From: Halomonas socia
GTDB lineage: Bacteria > Pseudomonadota > Gammaproteobacteria > Pseudomonadales > Halomonadaceae
Length of the DNA stretch: 64,000 nt
NCBI RefSeq assembly: GCF_010977575.1
Contig: NZ_CP048812.1
Location: 2,542,001-2,606,000 of the forward strand
Reading direction: 5' to 3'
Shown here: positions 1 through 9,030 of the stretch, piece after piece
Layout: each line of letters begins with the position of its first letter
Numbering within the stretch: position 1 is the first letter of the stretch
Made by a program: the position numbers and the translations under genes
The notes under the pieces: generated by a model
Told to the model about the DNA's origin: nothing
Databases searched by the model: none
The model's input: the letters and a program-made list of their open reading frames with translations, nothing else

Positions 1-1455
1 CTCAAGGGCGACACCCTCGCCGGCATCGTCGTCGCACTGGCGCTGATTCCCGAGGCCATCGCCTTCTCGATCATCGCCGGGGTCGACCCCAAGGTCGGCC
101 TCTACGCCTCCTTCTGCATCGCGGTGATCATCGCCTTCACCGGCGGCCGTTCAGGCATGATCTCCGCTGCCACCGGCGCCATGGCGCTGCTGATGGTGAC
201 CCTGGTCCGCGATCACGGCCTCGAGTACCTGCTGGTGGCTACCCTGCTCACCGGCGTGCTGCAGATCGTGGCCGGCTATATCAAGCTCGCCGAACTGATG
301 CGCTTCGTATCGCGCTCGGTGGTCACCGGCTTCGTCAACGCCCTGGCGATCCTGATCTTCATGGCCCAGCTGCCGGAGCTGACCGGCGTCACCTGGCACG
401 TGTATGCCATGACCGCGGCGGGCCTGGCGATCATCTATGGCTTTCCCTACCTGCCGGTAATCGGCAAGTCGATCCCGTCACCGCTGGTGTGCATCGTGGT
501 ACTGACCGCGGTGTACATGATCAGCGGCATGGATATCCGCAGCGTGGGTGACATGGGCGAGCTGCCGGATACCCTGCCGGTATTCCTGTGGCCGGACGTG
601 CCGCTCAACCTCGAAACGCTATGGACCGTGCTGCCCTATGCGCTGATGCTCACCGTGGTCGGCCTGCTGGAGTCGATGATGACCGCCACCATCGTCGACG
701 ACCTCACCGATACGCCCAGCGACAAGAACCGCGAGTGCAAGGGCCAGGGCATCGCCAACATCGGCTCCGGCCTGATGGGCGGCATGGCCGGCTGCGCGAT
801 GATTGGCCAGTCGGTGATCAACATCAAGTCCGGTGGTCGTACCCGGCTATCGACGCTGATCGCCGGCGTGGTGCTGCTGCTGATGGTGGTGTTCCTCGCC
901 GACTGGGTGTCACAGATTCCCATGGCGGCGCTGGTGGCGGTGATGATCATGGTCTCGATCGGCACTTTCAGCTGGGCCTCGATCCGCGACCTCAAGAATC
1001 ACCCGATGAGCACCAATATCGTGATGCTGGCCACCGTGGTGGTCACCGTGGGCACCCATAACCTGGCCATTGGGGTATTCGTCGGCGTGCTGCTGGCGGC
1101 GATGTTCTTCGCCAACAAGGTCGGCAATATCCTGTATATCGGCTCCGCAGAGGCCGACGGGGGCAGTCGTCGCATCTACACGATCGTCGGCCAGGTGTTC
1201 TTTGCCTCCTCCGAGCGCTTCGGCAATGCCTTCGACTTCAAGGAGACCGTGGAGAAGGTCACCATCGACCTGTCCCGCGCCCACTTCTGGGACATTACCG
1301 CCGTCCAGACCCTGGATCGGGTGGTGATCAAGTTCCGTCGCGAGGGTGCCGAGGTCAAGCTGGTGGGTCTCAACGAAGCCAGCGCCACCATCGTCGACCG
1401 CTATGCCGTTCACGACGACCCTGCCGCCGTCGAGAAACTGATGGGCGGACACTGA
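1..1455 (+). CDS. SulP family inorganic anion transporter with C-terminal STAS domain (5' end missing)
   Basis: The reading frame is open from the first base, so the first ATG/GTG in the window (base 124) is internal and the true start lies upstream. The 484 visible residues open with the SulP signature region ([20 protein letters not shown]), continue through many hydrophobic helices, and end in a cytoplasmic STAS domain over roughly the last 100 residues ([17 protein letters not shown]). SulP proteins move anions such as sulfate, bicarbonate or dicarboxylates across the inner membrane, often with Na+ or H+. The sequence does not show which anion. A tandem Usp gene follows 120 bp downstream on the same strand and may be functionally linked. 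Confidence 0.93.
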   Translation, partial: LKGDTLAGIVVALALIPEAIAFSIIAGVDPKVGLYASFCIAVIIAFTGGRSGMISAATGAMALLMVTLVRDHGLEYLLVATLLTGVLQIVAGYIKLAELMRFVSRSVVTGFVNALAILIFMAQLPELTGVTWHVYAMTAAGLAIIYGFPYLPVIGKSIPSPLVCIVVLTAVYMISGMDIRSVGDMGELPDTLPVFLWPDVPLNLETLWTVLPYALMLTVVGLLESMMTATIVDDLTDTPSDKNRECKGQGIANIGSGLMGGMAGCAMIGQSVINIKSGGRTRLSTLIAGVVLLLMVVFLADWVSQIPMAALVAVMIMVSIGTFSWASIRDLKNHPMSTNIVMLATVVVTVGTHNLAIGVFVGVLLAAMFFANKVGNILYIGSAEADGGSRRIYTIVGQVFFASSERFGNAFDFKETVEKVTIDLSRAHFWDITAVQTLDRVVIKFRREGAEVKLVGLNEASATIVDRYAVHDDPAAVEKLMGGH

Positions 1456-1575
1456 GTCGCCTCGGCCCGCATGGCGCTGTGCTAACCCGGGCCGATGGTG
1501 TAGAACGAGGTGTTATAGCTTGAGAGTAACGCTCGACGCCGAGTGCTAACCCACGCCAGTTCAGGACACGACACG

Positions 1576-2430
1576 ATGACAGATCAGGTAATGGCCGCCA
1601 TCGATGGCTCGCATTTTTCTGAGGGCGTTTGCGACTACGCCGCCTGGGCCAGCCAGGCGCTGACCGCACCGCTAACCTTCCTGCACGTGGTGGACAACCA
1701 CCCGCAGGTCGCCGAGGCGGACCTCTCCGGCAACATCGGCCTGGGCTCGCGGGAGCACCTGCTGGAGGAGCTGGCCAACCTCGATGAGCAGCGCGCCAAG
1801 CTGGCCCAGGAGCAGGGCCGGGTGATGCTGTCTGCGGCCAAGACGCGGGCGGTGGAGGCCGGTGTTGGCGAGCCCGCCACCCGGCAGCGCAATGGCACCC
1901 TGGTCGAGACGCTCAGCGAGCTGGAGAACGACATTCGCCTGCTGGTGATCGGCAAGCGCGGCGAGACCGCCCACCGGGCCGTCGACCACCTGGGTTTGAA
2001 CCTCGAGCGGGTGGTGCGCACTCTGCATCGGCCGATCCTGATGGTGCCGGATGCGTTCCAGGCACCCAGCAAGGTGCTGATCGCCTTCGACGGCAGCAAG
2101 ACCACCCGCAAGGGCGTCGAGATGATCGCCAAGAGCCCGCTGTTCGAGGGCATTCCGGTCCACGTGGTGATCGTCGGCGCCGAGACCGGCGACAACCGCT
2201 CGCAGCTCGAGTGGGCGCTCAAGACCCTGCGCGATGCCGGACTCGACGCCGAGGGCGCGATTCGCGCCGGCGAGGTGGAGGAGACCCTGCGCACCTACAA
2301 GGAAGAGCAGGGCATCGACCTGCTGGTGATGGGCGCCTACGGCCACTCGCGGATTCGTCACTTGCTGGTGGGTAGCACCACCACGGCGATGCTGCGCCGT
2401 GCCAGCGTGCCGGTACTGCTGCTGCGCTGA
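1576..2430 (+). CDS. Universal stress protein, tandem UspA domains
   Basis: A 284-residue protein with two Usp folds. The first (about 1-155) starts MTDQVMAAIDGSHFSEG. The second (about 160-284) starts KVLIAFDGSKTTRKG and ends with the nucleotide-loop pattern GAYGHSRIRHLLVGSTT, which predicts ATP binding in that half. A GTG at 1543 is in frame, but the ATG at 1576 is preferred because AGGA lies 9 bp before it and the family starts there. Two-domain Usp proteins act in the cytoplasm in stress and energy-limitation responses. Position directly after the SulP gene suggests regulation of, or co-expression with, that transporter; this is inference. Confidence 0.9.
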   Translation: MTDQVMAAIDGSHFSEGVCDYAAWASQALTAPLTFLHVVDNHPQVAEADLSGNIGLGSREHLLEELANLDEQRAKLAQEQGRVMLSAAKTRAVEAGVGEPATRQRNGTLVETLSELENDIRLLVIGKRGETAHRAVDHLGLNLERVVRTLHRPILMVPDAFQAPSKVLIAFDGSKTTRKGVEMIAKSPLFEGIPVHVVIVGAETGDNRSQLEWALKTLRDAGLDAEGAIRAGEVEETLRTYKEEQGIDLLVMGAYGHSRIRHLLVGSTTTAMLRRASVPVLLLR

Positions 2431-2433
2431 GCC

Positions 2434-2698
2434 ATGGCGTCGGGCCGCCTCCTGGGCGTTCCAATACGTCGTGGGCGGCATGCTGGCCACTGGGCGACGG
2501 TCAATCGTGCGGTGCGGGCGCGGCTGGCCGAGCTGCGCCAGACACTGTTCGACGATAGCGCGTCGAGCAGCGAGTCACGCGATACCGTGATGCTCGACCA
2601 GACCTCGGTGGGGCGGCTGCGGCGAGTGGATCGCCGCCAAACGCCTCGAGTGGGATCCGTTGGTGTTAAAATGCATCGACTGCGCGCAGGCGCAGTGA
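2434..2698 (+). pseudogene. Remnant of a short TraR/DksA-type zinc-finger protein, with internal deletion and frame change
   Basis: The 5' piece, readable to about base 2619, encodes LAELRQTLFDD and then a SSESRDTVMLDQTSVGRL-like stretch. This resembles the N-terminal half of short TraR/DksA proteins (family pattern xLDQsrVGRLSRMD). Moving to the reading frame that starts at 2615 gives GCGEWIAAKRLEWDP and KCIDCAQAQ, then a stop at 2696-2698. That resembles the family C-terminus, including half of the first CxxC and the whole second CxxC. About 45 residues normally found between these parts are absent, and the two parts are out of frame. The original start is uncertain. The assignment is from remembered family patterns. 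Confidence 0.7.
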
Positions 2699-2766
2699 CA
2701 ACAGTCGTATCCAGATAAAATCCCAGTTCATCATATCGTTATCGTACTCTAGCGAGGAGTAGTGCA

Positions 2767-3132
2767 ATGTCTATCACCCGTCACGACACCAAGGCGCGCA
2801 TGAGCCGCGCGGTAATCCACAACGGTGTGGCCTGGCTGTGCGGCCAAGTGGCCGGGCCCGAGGCGCGGCATGGCGATATCAGCGCCCAGACCGAGAGCAT
2901 GTTGGCGCGGGTCGATGCGTTGCTCGCCGAGATCGGCTCCGACCGCGAGCACCTGCTGTCGGCGACGATCTACCTCTAGGATGGCCAGGACGTGGCGGCG
3001 ATGAACGCGGTCTGGGATGCCTGGGTACCCGAGGGGCATGCTCCGGCGCGTACCTGCGTGTGCGCGCCGCTGCCGGCCGATGAGCTCAAGGTCGAGATCA
3101 CCGTCACCGCCTTGGTGCCCGGCAGCGCCTAG
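2767..3132 (+). pseudogene. RidA (YjgF/YER057c) family gene interrupted by an in-frame amber codon
   Basis: AGGAG sits 7 bp before ATG 2767. The frame encodes a RidA-type protein ([20 protein letters not shown], then WLCGQVAG) up to IYL, hits TAG at 2977-2979, and continues in the same frame with [20 protein letters not shown] and [10 protein letters not shown] to a natural stop at 3130-3132. Relatives usually have IYLKDM or similar here, so an AAG to TAG change is the simplest cause. Without the stop the product would be 121 residues, normal for the family. RidA proteins hydrolyse reactive enamine/imine intermediates. The upstream half alone (70 aa) should not fold into the trimer. Readthrough or a sequencing error cannot be excluded. 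Confidence 0.85.
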
Positions 3133-3761
3133 TCGGGAGATGCGTCACTCGCCGCGGCCGGGCGGCGCGGCTGATGGCGCAGAAACACTGCCATGCGCTC
3201 TGGCTCGCATTCGCCGACCTGGCACAGTTGCTCGGCGATCTCGGCGTACTGGCGCAGCACCGGGTCGATCAGGCCGAGGCGGGCGCTGTCGCCATTGGCC
3301 TGCTCGGCTTCGCCGGCCAGCCACTCGAACAGCCGTGCGAGACGCGAGATATTAGGGTCGCCGCGGCCGGTGTTGCCGCGCATCGCATCGACGGCGAGGC
3401 AGCGCAGCACGCTGCGCTTGTTGGGATCGAGGCTCTCCTTGTCGAGTAGTGCCTCGGCCTGATGCACGAAGCGCTCCATCAGTTGTGCGGCCTCGGCGGC
3501 ACGCAGCTGGCGGCTCTGGGTCTCGAGGCTTTGGGTGAGTGCCGCCTGCTGGGCGCGCAGGCCACTGGCCAGGCTCGCCACCAGCATCAGCAGACAGATC
3601 AGCCCGGCCGCTGACAGGCCATATACCGCCAGCGCCACCAGCTCCTGGGGCCCCAGTGGCAGGCGCAGCTCGCTCAGCGATAGGCCCAGGCCGGCCAAGG
3701 CAAGCACCACCACCACGATCAGCGCAAGCGTAGCAGCGCCCGGCGAAGACTTGACGTTCAT
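3129..3761 (-). CDS. Hypothetical inner-membrane protein, two TM helices plus coiled coil
   Basis: I do not recognise this family. The 210-residue product starts [17 protein letters not shown], with AGGAG 7 bp upstream of the ATG; longer readings to base 3857 have no such site. There are two hydrophobic helices (about 8-29 and 41-63), then a Gln/Ala/Glu-rich probable coiled coil (about 65-105) and a soluble C-terminal part with two cysteines close together (QLCQVGEC). It is convergent with the RidA gene, and the two stop codons share the palindrome CTAG at 3129-3132. The LolA-like gene lies upstream on the same strand, 92 bp away, so co-transcription is plausible. Confidence 0.75.
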   Translation of the reverse strand: MNVKSSPGAATLALIVVVVLALAGLGLSLSELRLPLGPQELVALAVYGLSAAGLICLLMLVASLASGLRAQQAALTQSLETQSRQLRAAEAAQLMERFVHQAEALLDKESLDPNKRSVLRCLAVDAMRGNTGRGDPNISRLARLFEWLAGEAEQANGDSARLGLIDPVLRQYAEIAEQLCQVGECEPERMAVFLRHQPRRPAAASDASPD

Positions 3762-3853
3762 CCGTGTGCTCCTGTCGACGCGCGGCGAGCATCGCCGCAC
3801 GTTTTCTGCCAGCACTATCGGCTTGCCGGAAGCGAACTTGAGCGCGCCGAGGC

Positions 3854-4621
3854 TCAATCCTCCTCGTCGATCTCTTCGGGGTCGACCTCCTCGGCCATTA
3901 CCGTGTCGTCGTCATCCTCCGACTCCTCCTGTTCCTCGGCGTCTTCCTCGGCGTCTTCCTCGGCGGCATCGCTTTCGACCCGCAGCCACTGGCCGAGAAA
4001 GCCGCTCAGCGATTCGTCGATCACCGGGCTGATGGCAGAGAACTCGACCTGCAGCTCGTCGCCGTTGGCGTCGTGGATCTCCAGCCGCTGCCAGCCGCCG
4101 TCATCGCCACTCAGCAGCAGCTCGCCGAGCTGTGTCTCCAAGGGCGGCGCGCGGGGGCTAAAACGGGCCTGCCAGTCGTCGCTCTCGCCGGCCAGGGCGA
4201 TGGCGTAGTCCTCCTCGAGCGCCGCCCAGTTACCGCCCAGCAGGTCGACCAGGTGGCGACCGAATTCGACCCTGCCGGGCAGCAGCTCGTCGAGCAGCTC
4301 GCGGTCCGGCAGGCCCTCCTCCTCCACCTCCTCGTGGGGGCCGGGCAGGCGCTTCGGGAAGGCCAGGGTAGCCTCGCGCGGTGAGACGAATCGCCACACC
4401 AGCAGGCGCTCGCGCTGGTAGAGGAAGCGGCCATCGCTGTGCAGCCGCGACTGCTGTTCTTCCAGCCAATGGCGCTGTTCGAAGCTGCCCTGCAGCTGGG
4501 CGGGAGTGGCCAACTGGCGCTGCAGCTCCTCGCGCTCCAAGGCCTGGGCGCTGGTGCACAGCAGGCCGCTGCCCGCCAGGGCAGCCAGCAGCCGTCGAAC
4601 GGGTAACGAATCGGGGAGCAT
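3854..4621 (-). CDS. LolA-like periplasmic protein with a very acidic C-terminal tail
   Basis: The 255-residue product begins MLPDSLPVRRLLAALAGSG and has a signal peptide ending near AQA, so it is exported. GGAG precedes the ATG by 6 bp. The region LQGSFEQRHW ... SDGRFLYQRERLLVWRFVSP matches the start of the LolA-type half-barrel used by lipid or lipoprotein carriers. Canonical lolA is normally next to ftsK; here the neighbours differ, so this is a LolA-like paralog rather than the housekeeping chaperone. The last 45 or so residues are almost all Glu/Asp, encoded partly by a short repeated block (3940-3970). Such a tail is odd for a periplasmic carrier, though acidic surfaces are common in halophiles. 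Confidence 0.7.
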   Translation of the reverse strand: MLPDSLPVRRLLAALAGSGLLCTSAQALEREELQRQLATPAQLQGSFEQRHWLEEQQSRLHSDGRFLYQRERLLVWRFVSPREATLAFPKRLPGPHEEVEEEGLPDRELLDELLPGRVEFGRHLVDLLGGNWAALEEDYAIALAGESDDWQARFSPRAPPLETQLGELLLSGDDGGWQRLEIHDANGDELQVEFSAISPVIDESLSGFLGQWLRVESDAAEEDAEEDAEEQEESEDDDDTVMAEEVDPEEIDEED

Positions 4622-4722
4622 GTGGACTCCGACGGGGAAACGGGATGCCTGGGCAGAGACCCATGATGCGCCAATCGGTTCCCGTCGCAAACCTCTGTGT
4701 GGTGTGTTCGGCTGGCCTGGGG

Positions 4723-5580
4723 CTAGCCACCGGCGGGGAAGCGTGTCGCCTGGAGGCTATCCTTTATCTTCTTGAGATGGATCAGGAAGTCCTCGCCGCG
4801 GCGCAGGGTCACGCCGGTGGCCAGTACGTCGATCAGTGCCAGGTGGATCATGCGCGAGGTCATCGGCATATAGACATCGGTGTCCTCCGGCGTGGTGACC
4901 TCGAGGGTCTCGGTGCACTCGCCGGCCAGCGGTGAGCCGGGGGCGGTGATGCCTAGCACCACCGCGCCGTTCTCCCGCGCCAGGCGGGCGATCTCGACCA
5001 GTTCACGGGTGCGCCCGGTGTAGGAGATGATCACCACCACGTCGCCGGTGTGGCAGGCAGCGGCGACCATGCGCTGCATCAGCACGTCTTCGTAGGCCAT
5101 CACCGGCATGTTGAAACGGAAGAACTTGTGCTGGGCGTCCTGGGCCACCGGCCCCGAGGCGCCAAGGCCGAAGAAGTGGATCTGCTTGGCCTGGATCAGG
5201 TAGTCGACGGCGCGCTCGACGCGCTTGGCATCCAGCGCCCGGCGCGCCTCGTCGAGGGCGGCGATGGTGGCGCCAAAGATCTTGTCGCCGTAGCCGGCGG
5301 CGTCGTCGTCACGCTCTACGCTGCGGCTGACATAGGGTGTGCCGCCGGCCAGGCTCTGGGCCAGCTTGATCTTGAAGTCGGGATAGCCCTTGGCATCGAA
5401 GTTGCGGCAGAAGCGGTTGACCGTGGGTTCACTGACCGAGGAGGCCTGGGCCAGGGTGGCGATGCTCATGCCGGTAGCCGAGGCCGGGTCGGCGAGTATC
5501 ACGTCGGCGACCTTGCGCTCGGAGCGGTTGAGCTCGTCCAGTCGGTTGCGGATGCGTTCGATCAGGTCATGGCTGGACAT
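4723..5580 (-). CDS. hexR: HexR, RpiR-family repressor of glucose catabolism
   Basis: The 285-residue protein has an N-terminal RpiR helix-turn-helix domain (about 1-77; [20 protein letters not shown]) and a SIS sugar-phosphate-binding domain (about 125-260; [37 protein letters not shown]). It is divergent from zwf-pgl-eda, the classical hexR arrangement in Pseudomonas and Halomonas. HexR binds DNA as a dimer and is released by 2-keto-3-deoxy-6-phosphogluconate (family knowledge). Two HexR-like palindromes lie between the genes, so it should repress zwf and probably itself. Confidence 0.93.
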   Translation of the reverse strand: MSSHDLIERIRNRLDELNRSERKVADVILADPASATGMSIATLAQASSVSEPTVNRFCRNFDAKGYPDFKIKLAQSLAGGTPYVSRSVERDDDAAGYGDKIFGATIAALDEARRALDAKRVERAVDYLIQAKQIHFFGLGASGPVAQDAQHKFFRFNMPVMAYEDVLMQRMVAAACHTGDVVVIISYTGRTRELVEIARLARENGAVVLGITAPGSPLAGECTETLEVTTPEDTDVYMPMTSRMIHLALIDVLATGVTLRRGEDFLIHLKKIKDSLQATRFPAGG

Positions 5581-5653
5581 GGGGGCTAGACTCTTGGTAG
5601 CTGAGGCCGTCGCCGTGGTACGGCGCCGACCCTTGATGCATGGCGGCCGATGA

Positions 5654-5671
5654 TGTAGTGATTTAACTACA
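5654..5671. promoter_or_regulatory. Candidate HexR operator 1 (proximal to hexR)
   Basis: TGTAGTGATTTAACTACA is an inverted repeat with 6-bp arms TGTAGT/ACTACA. It resembles the HexR palindrome TGTARTTWWAYTACA but is 3 bp longer, so the fit is imperfect. It lies 74 bp upstream of the hexR start, a suitable place for autoregulation. Confidence 0.6.
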
Positions 5672-5738
5672 TGGTGCTGGCTATCCTAGCCTGCGGTCGG
5701 CTGGATGGCCATATCAGTCTCGACGATGCTGCACCTTT

Positions 5739-5753
5739 GGTAGTAAAATTACA
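5739..5753. promoter_or_regulatory. Candidate HexR operator 2 (proximal to zwf)
   Basis: GGTAGTAAAATTACA matches the 15-bp HexR consensus TGTARTTWWAYTACA at 13 of 15 positions. It lies 72 bp before the zwf ATG, where binding would block zwf-pgl-eda transcription. Confidence 0.72.
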
Positions 5754-5825
5754 GATAAATATTGCCTTATCCGTCGGCGAAAACGTATTTTATCGGTAAG
5801 TTAACCAAATTTCAGGGGGCAAGGC

Positions 5826-7319
5826 ATGAGTCAGCACAGCGCAATGCCAAGCGTTGCCGACACCGAGATCGATCTGGCGCTGTTCGGCGCGCTGGGCGAT
5901 CTGGCGCTGCGCAAGCTGTTTCCGGCGCTCTATCATCTCGATCGCGAGGGGCTGCTGCCCGAAGGTACCCGGCTGGTCGGTCTGGCGCGGCAGGACCTCG
6001 ACGGCGAGGCGTTTCGCCAGCAGGTCGCCGATGCCCTGCAGCGGCGGGTCAAGAGTAGCGAGCAGGACAAGACCAGCCTCAAGCGTTTTATGGCGCGGCT
6101 CGACTACCTCAAGCTGGATTTCGCCAGCGTCGAGGGCTATGAGGCGATCCGCGCCTGGCGCGAAGGGTCGCCACGGCCGATGGTGGTCTACCTCTCGGTA
6201 CCGGCCAGCATTTACGGCGATATCTGCCGTAACCTGCAGGCCAGCGGCAGCCTCGACGACAGCACCCGGGTGGTGGTGGAGAAGCCGATCGGCTACGACC
6301 TCGAGTCGTCGCAGCAGATCAACGACGTGATCGGCGAGGTGTTCCCCGAGACGCGGATCTACCGCATTGACCACTATCTGGGCAAAGAGACGGTGCAGAA
6401 CCTGATCGCGCTGCGCTTCGCCAACCCGCTGTTCGGTACCCAGTGGAACCAGAACCATATCTCCCACGTGGAGATCACCGTCGCCGAGCAGGTCGGCATC
6501 GAGGGCCGCTGGGGCTACTTCGACCAGGCCGGCCAGTTGCGCGACATGGTGCAGAACCACCTGCTGCAGCTGCTGTGCCTGATCGCCATGGATCCACCGT
6601 CGAACCTCGACGCCGACGCTATTCGCGACGAGAAGGTCAAGGTGCTCAAGGCGCTCAAGCCGTTCGTCGGCGAGGCGCTGGGGCGCGACGTGGTGCGCGG
6701 CCAGTACACTGCCGGTACCAGCGAGGGCAACAGCGTGCCCGGCTATCTCGAGGAGGAGGGCGCCAACACCGACAGCCACACCGAGACCTTCGTCGCCATG
6801 AAGACCGAAGTCGCCAACTGGCGCTGGGCGGGGGTGCCCTTCTACCTGCGTACCGGCAAGCGCATGCCCGAGAAGCTGTCGCAGATCGTCATCCACTTCC
6901 GCCAGCAGCCGCACTATATCTTCGACCCGGACCAGCGCGGCCTGGCCGCCAACAAGCTGATCATTCGCCTGCAGCCGGAGGAGGGCATTGCGCTGCAGGT
7001 GCTGACCAAGGACAGCGGGCTCGACAAGGGCATGCGCCTGCGCCCCGGGCCGCTGCACCTGGATTTCAACAACGCCTTCCCCAAGTCGCGGATTCCCGAT
7101 GCCTACGAGCGTCTGCTGCTCGAGGTCATGAAGGGCCAGCAGTACCTGTTCGTGCGCCGCGACGAGGTCGAGCACGCCTGGCGCTGGTGCGATCAACTGA
7201 TCGCCGGCTGGGAAGCGCGCGAGATGCCGCCGCGTCGCTACCCGGCGGGTTCCTGGGGGCCGGTCGCATCGATTGCTATGATCACCCAGGACGGTCGCAG
7301 CTGGTATGAGGACTACTGA
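5826..7319 (+). CDS. zwf: Glucose-6-phosphate 1-dehydrogenase
   Basis: The 497-residue protein oxidises glucose-6-phosphate to 6-phosphogluconolactone in the cytoplasm, making NAD(P)H. The N-terminal dinucleotide motif is [15 protein letters not shown], the Pseudomonas-type variant of GASGDL. The active-site signature RIDHYLGKE is intact, and length is normal for the family. A G-rich Shine-Dalgarno stretch (AGGGGGCAAGG) precedes ATG 5826. It is the first gene of zwf-pgl-eda; its stop is one base before the pgl start. Control by HexR is predicted from the two palindromes upstream. Confidence 0.97.
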   Translation: MSQHSAMPSVADTEIDLALFGALGDLALRKLFPALYHLDREGLLPEGTRLVGLARQDLDGEAFRQQVADALQRRVKSSEQDKTSLKRFMARLDYLKLDFASVEGYEAIRAWREGSPRPMVVYLSVPASIYGDICRNLQASGSLDDSTRVVVEKPIGYDLESSQQINDVIGEVFPETRIYRIDHYLGKETVQNLIALRFANPLFGTQWNQNHISHVEITVAEQVGIEGRWGYFDQAGQLRDMVQNHLLQLLCLIAMDPPSNLDADAIRDEKVKVLKALKPFVGEALGRDVVRGQYTAGTSEGNSVPGYLEEEGANTDSHTETFVAMKTEVANWRWAGVPFYLRTGKRMPEKLSQIVIHFRQQPHYIFDPDQRGLAANKLIIRLQPEEGIALQVLTKDSGLDKGMRLRPGPLHLDFNNAFPKSRIPDAYERLLLEVMKGQQYLFVRRDEVEHAWRWCDQLIAGWEAREMPPRRYPAGSWGPVASIAMITQDGRSWYEDY

Positions 7320-7320
7320 C

Positions 7321-7986
7321 ATGAGCCAGGCTCGCCAACAACTCGCTGTGCAGCTCGCCGAGGCGGTCGCCGCGGCGCTGAGCGCCGATCTCGAGACTCA
7401 GCAGCGTGCCCTGCTGGTGGTCTCCGGCGGTTCGACCCCCGTGCCGTTCTTCCAGGCACTGGCCGGCTACGCGCTGCCGTGGTCGCGGATCGACGTGACC
7501 CTCGCCGACGAGCGCTGGGTGGCCGACGACAGCGCCGACAGCAATGCCCGGCTGGTGCGTGAGCATCTGCTGCAGGGGCCTGCCGCGGCGGCCAATTTCG
7601 TGGCGCTTACCAGTGCCGCGGGAACCCCCGAGCAGGGCGTTGCCGCCGTCAGCGAACGGATCGAGTCGCTGGCCTGGCCGGCCAGCGTGGTCATCCTCGG
7701 CATGGGCGGCGACGGGCATACCGCCTCGCTGTTTCCCGACAGCCGCGAGCTCGATCTGGCGCTGTCCAGCGACGAGCCGCTGGTGGCGGTGCGCACCCCC
7801 AGCCAGCCGCAGCCGCGGATCACCTTCAGCGCCGGCCGTTTGCATCAGGCGCGCCGCCATATGCTGCACATCAACGGCGACGACAAGCGCAGCGTACTGG
7901 CCGCGGCGCTGGGTGGCGACGATGTGCGTGCGCTGCCGATCCGCGCCTTCCTGGCCTGTCCACTGGCGATCTATTGGGCGCCCTGA
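7321..7986 (+). CDS. pgl: 6-phosphogluconolactonase
   Basis: The 221-residue product starts MSQARQQLAVQLAEAVAAAL at ATG 7321. An upstream in-frame ATG at 7306 overlaps zwf and is less likely, because GAGG within the zwf end is well placed for 7321. Family motifs are present: LLVVSGGSTPVPFFQAL, TLADERWV and GMGGDGHTASLFPD. It hydrolyses 6-phosphogluconolactone to 6-phosphogluconate. The one-base gap to zwf indicates translational coupling. Confidence 0.96.
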   Translation: MSQARQQLAVQLAEAVAAALSADLETQQRALLVVSGGSTPVPFFQALAGYALPWSRIDVTLADERWVADDSADSNARLVREHLLQGPAAAANFVALTSAAGTPEQGVAAVSERIESLAWPASVVILGMGGDGHTASLFPDSRELDLALSSDEPLVAVRTPSQPQPRITFSAGRLHQARRHMLHINGDDKRSVLAAALGGDDVRALPIRAFLACPLAIYWAP

Positions 7987-8007
7987 TTTCTTCTGGAGAC
8001 TCTGATC

Positions 8008-8670
8008 ATGACTATCGACAAGCAGCTGCCATCCACGCGCACCACCGAGCTCGACAGCATCTGCCTCAAGGCCGAGGTGATCCCGGTGATCACCATCGAG
8101 CGCCTCGAGGATGCGGTGCCGATGGGCCGCGCCCTGGTCGAGGGCGGCTTGAGCGTGCTCGAGGTGACGCTGCGCACCGACTGTGCGCTGGAGGCGATCA
8201 AGCGCATGCGCGACGCCTTGCCGGGGGCCAGCATCGGGGTCGGTACGGTATTGACCCCGGCCCAGTATCGTCAGGCCGAGGAGGTCGGTGCCGACTTCGT
8301 GGTCACCCCGGGGGCCACCGAGGCGCTCTACCGTTACGGCGTGGAGAGCCCGGTGCCGATGTTGCCCGGCGTATCGACCATCTCCGAGCTGATGACCGGC
8401 TGGCAGTACGGCTACCGGCGCTTCAAGTTCTTTCCCGCCGAGTCCAGCGGTGGTGCCAAGGCGATCAAGGCCTTCGGAGCGCCGATTCCCGAGGCGCGCT
8501 TCTGCCCCACCGGCGGGATCAGCGTCGACAATGCCGACGAGTATCTGGCGCTGCCCAACGTGATGTGCGTGGGAGGCTCCTGGTTGACCCCCAAGGCGCT
8601 GGTCGAGGCCGAGGACTGGGATGCCATCCGCGAGCTGGCGCGCCAGGCGGCAGAGCGCTTCCACCACTGA
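8008..8670 (+). CDS. eda: KHG/KDPG aldolase (Entner-Doudoroff aldolase)
   Basis: The 220-residue class I aldolase cleaves 2-keto-3-deoxy-6-phosphogluconate to pyruvate and glyceraldehyde-3-phosphate. Visible hallmarks are VIPVITIERLEDA, the catalytic-Glu strand LSVLEVTLRT, GVGTVLTP and the Schiff-base lysine in RFKFFPAE. GGAG precedes ATG 8008 and the gap to pgl is 21 bp, so it belongs to the same operon. The 6-phosphogluconate dehydratase gene (edd) needed to complete the pathway is not in this window. A hairpin with a T-run follows at 8718-8744. Confidence 0.97.
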   Translation: MTIDKQLPSTRTTELDSICLKAEVIPVITIERLEDAVPMGRALVEGGLSVLEVTLRTDCALEAIKRMRDALPGASIGVGTVLTPAQYRQAEEVGADFVVTPGATEALYRYGVESPVPMLPGVSTISELMTGWQYGYRRFKFFPAESSGGAKAIKAFGAPIPEARFCPTGGISVDNADEYLALPNVMCVGGSWLTPKALVEAEDWDAIRELARQAAERFHH

Positions 8671-8717
8671 GGCGACCCTGAATACGATCTCTCTCGACAG
8701 CCCGTGCTGTTGTTCGG

Positions 8718-8744
8718 CCCGTTCCCCGTGAGCGGGTCTTTTTT
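8718..8744 (+). terminator. Rho-independent terminator of zwf-pgl-eda
   Basis: Seven-base-pair stem CCCGTTC/GAGCGGG (one G-T pair) with a 5-nt loop, followed by TCTTTTTT. It starts 47 bp after the eda stop. Confidence 0.75.
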
Positions 8745-8974
8745 GCGTACTAGGCAGGGCGGGTGGCGGGCAAAAGAAAGCGCGCCGGTCGTCGAGAGAC
8801 AGCCGGCCGCGCACAAGGGAGTTGCACTGAAGGCGTCATCCAGGCGTGGGCACCATTGCCCGTTGCCTGATGGCGTTGGTCCCACCCGCGTCCGGCGGGG
8901 CCGGTGCTGGTGAGGACCGGGGCAGTATAGGGGCTCGGCCTTTGCGGAATAAGTGGGTACAATCGAAAACTAGT

Positions 8975-8991
8975 GTTTCCAAAATGGAAAC
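8975..8991. promoter_or_regulatory. Candidate LysR-type operator, perfect palindrome
   Basis: GTTTCC-AAAAT-GGAAAC is a perfect inverted repeat with 6-bp arms, 39 bp before the preferred start of the LysR gene. Its place suits autoregulation. The regulator assignment is by proximity only. Confidence 0.55.
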
Positions 8992-9030
8992 CTTTGCCCG
9001 GTCTATCACACAACCGCTATGAGGCATGAC

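Larger units (their letters stand above)
8671..9030. other. Intergenic region eda to LysR
   Basis: No gene is visible. It contains the eda terminator, an imperfect GC-rich inverted repeat at about 8780-8812 (GCGCGCCGG with CCGGCCGCGC, one bulge) of unknown purpose, and the palindrome at 8975-8991 in front of the LysR gene. Confidence 0.6.
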
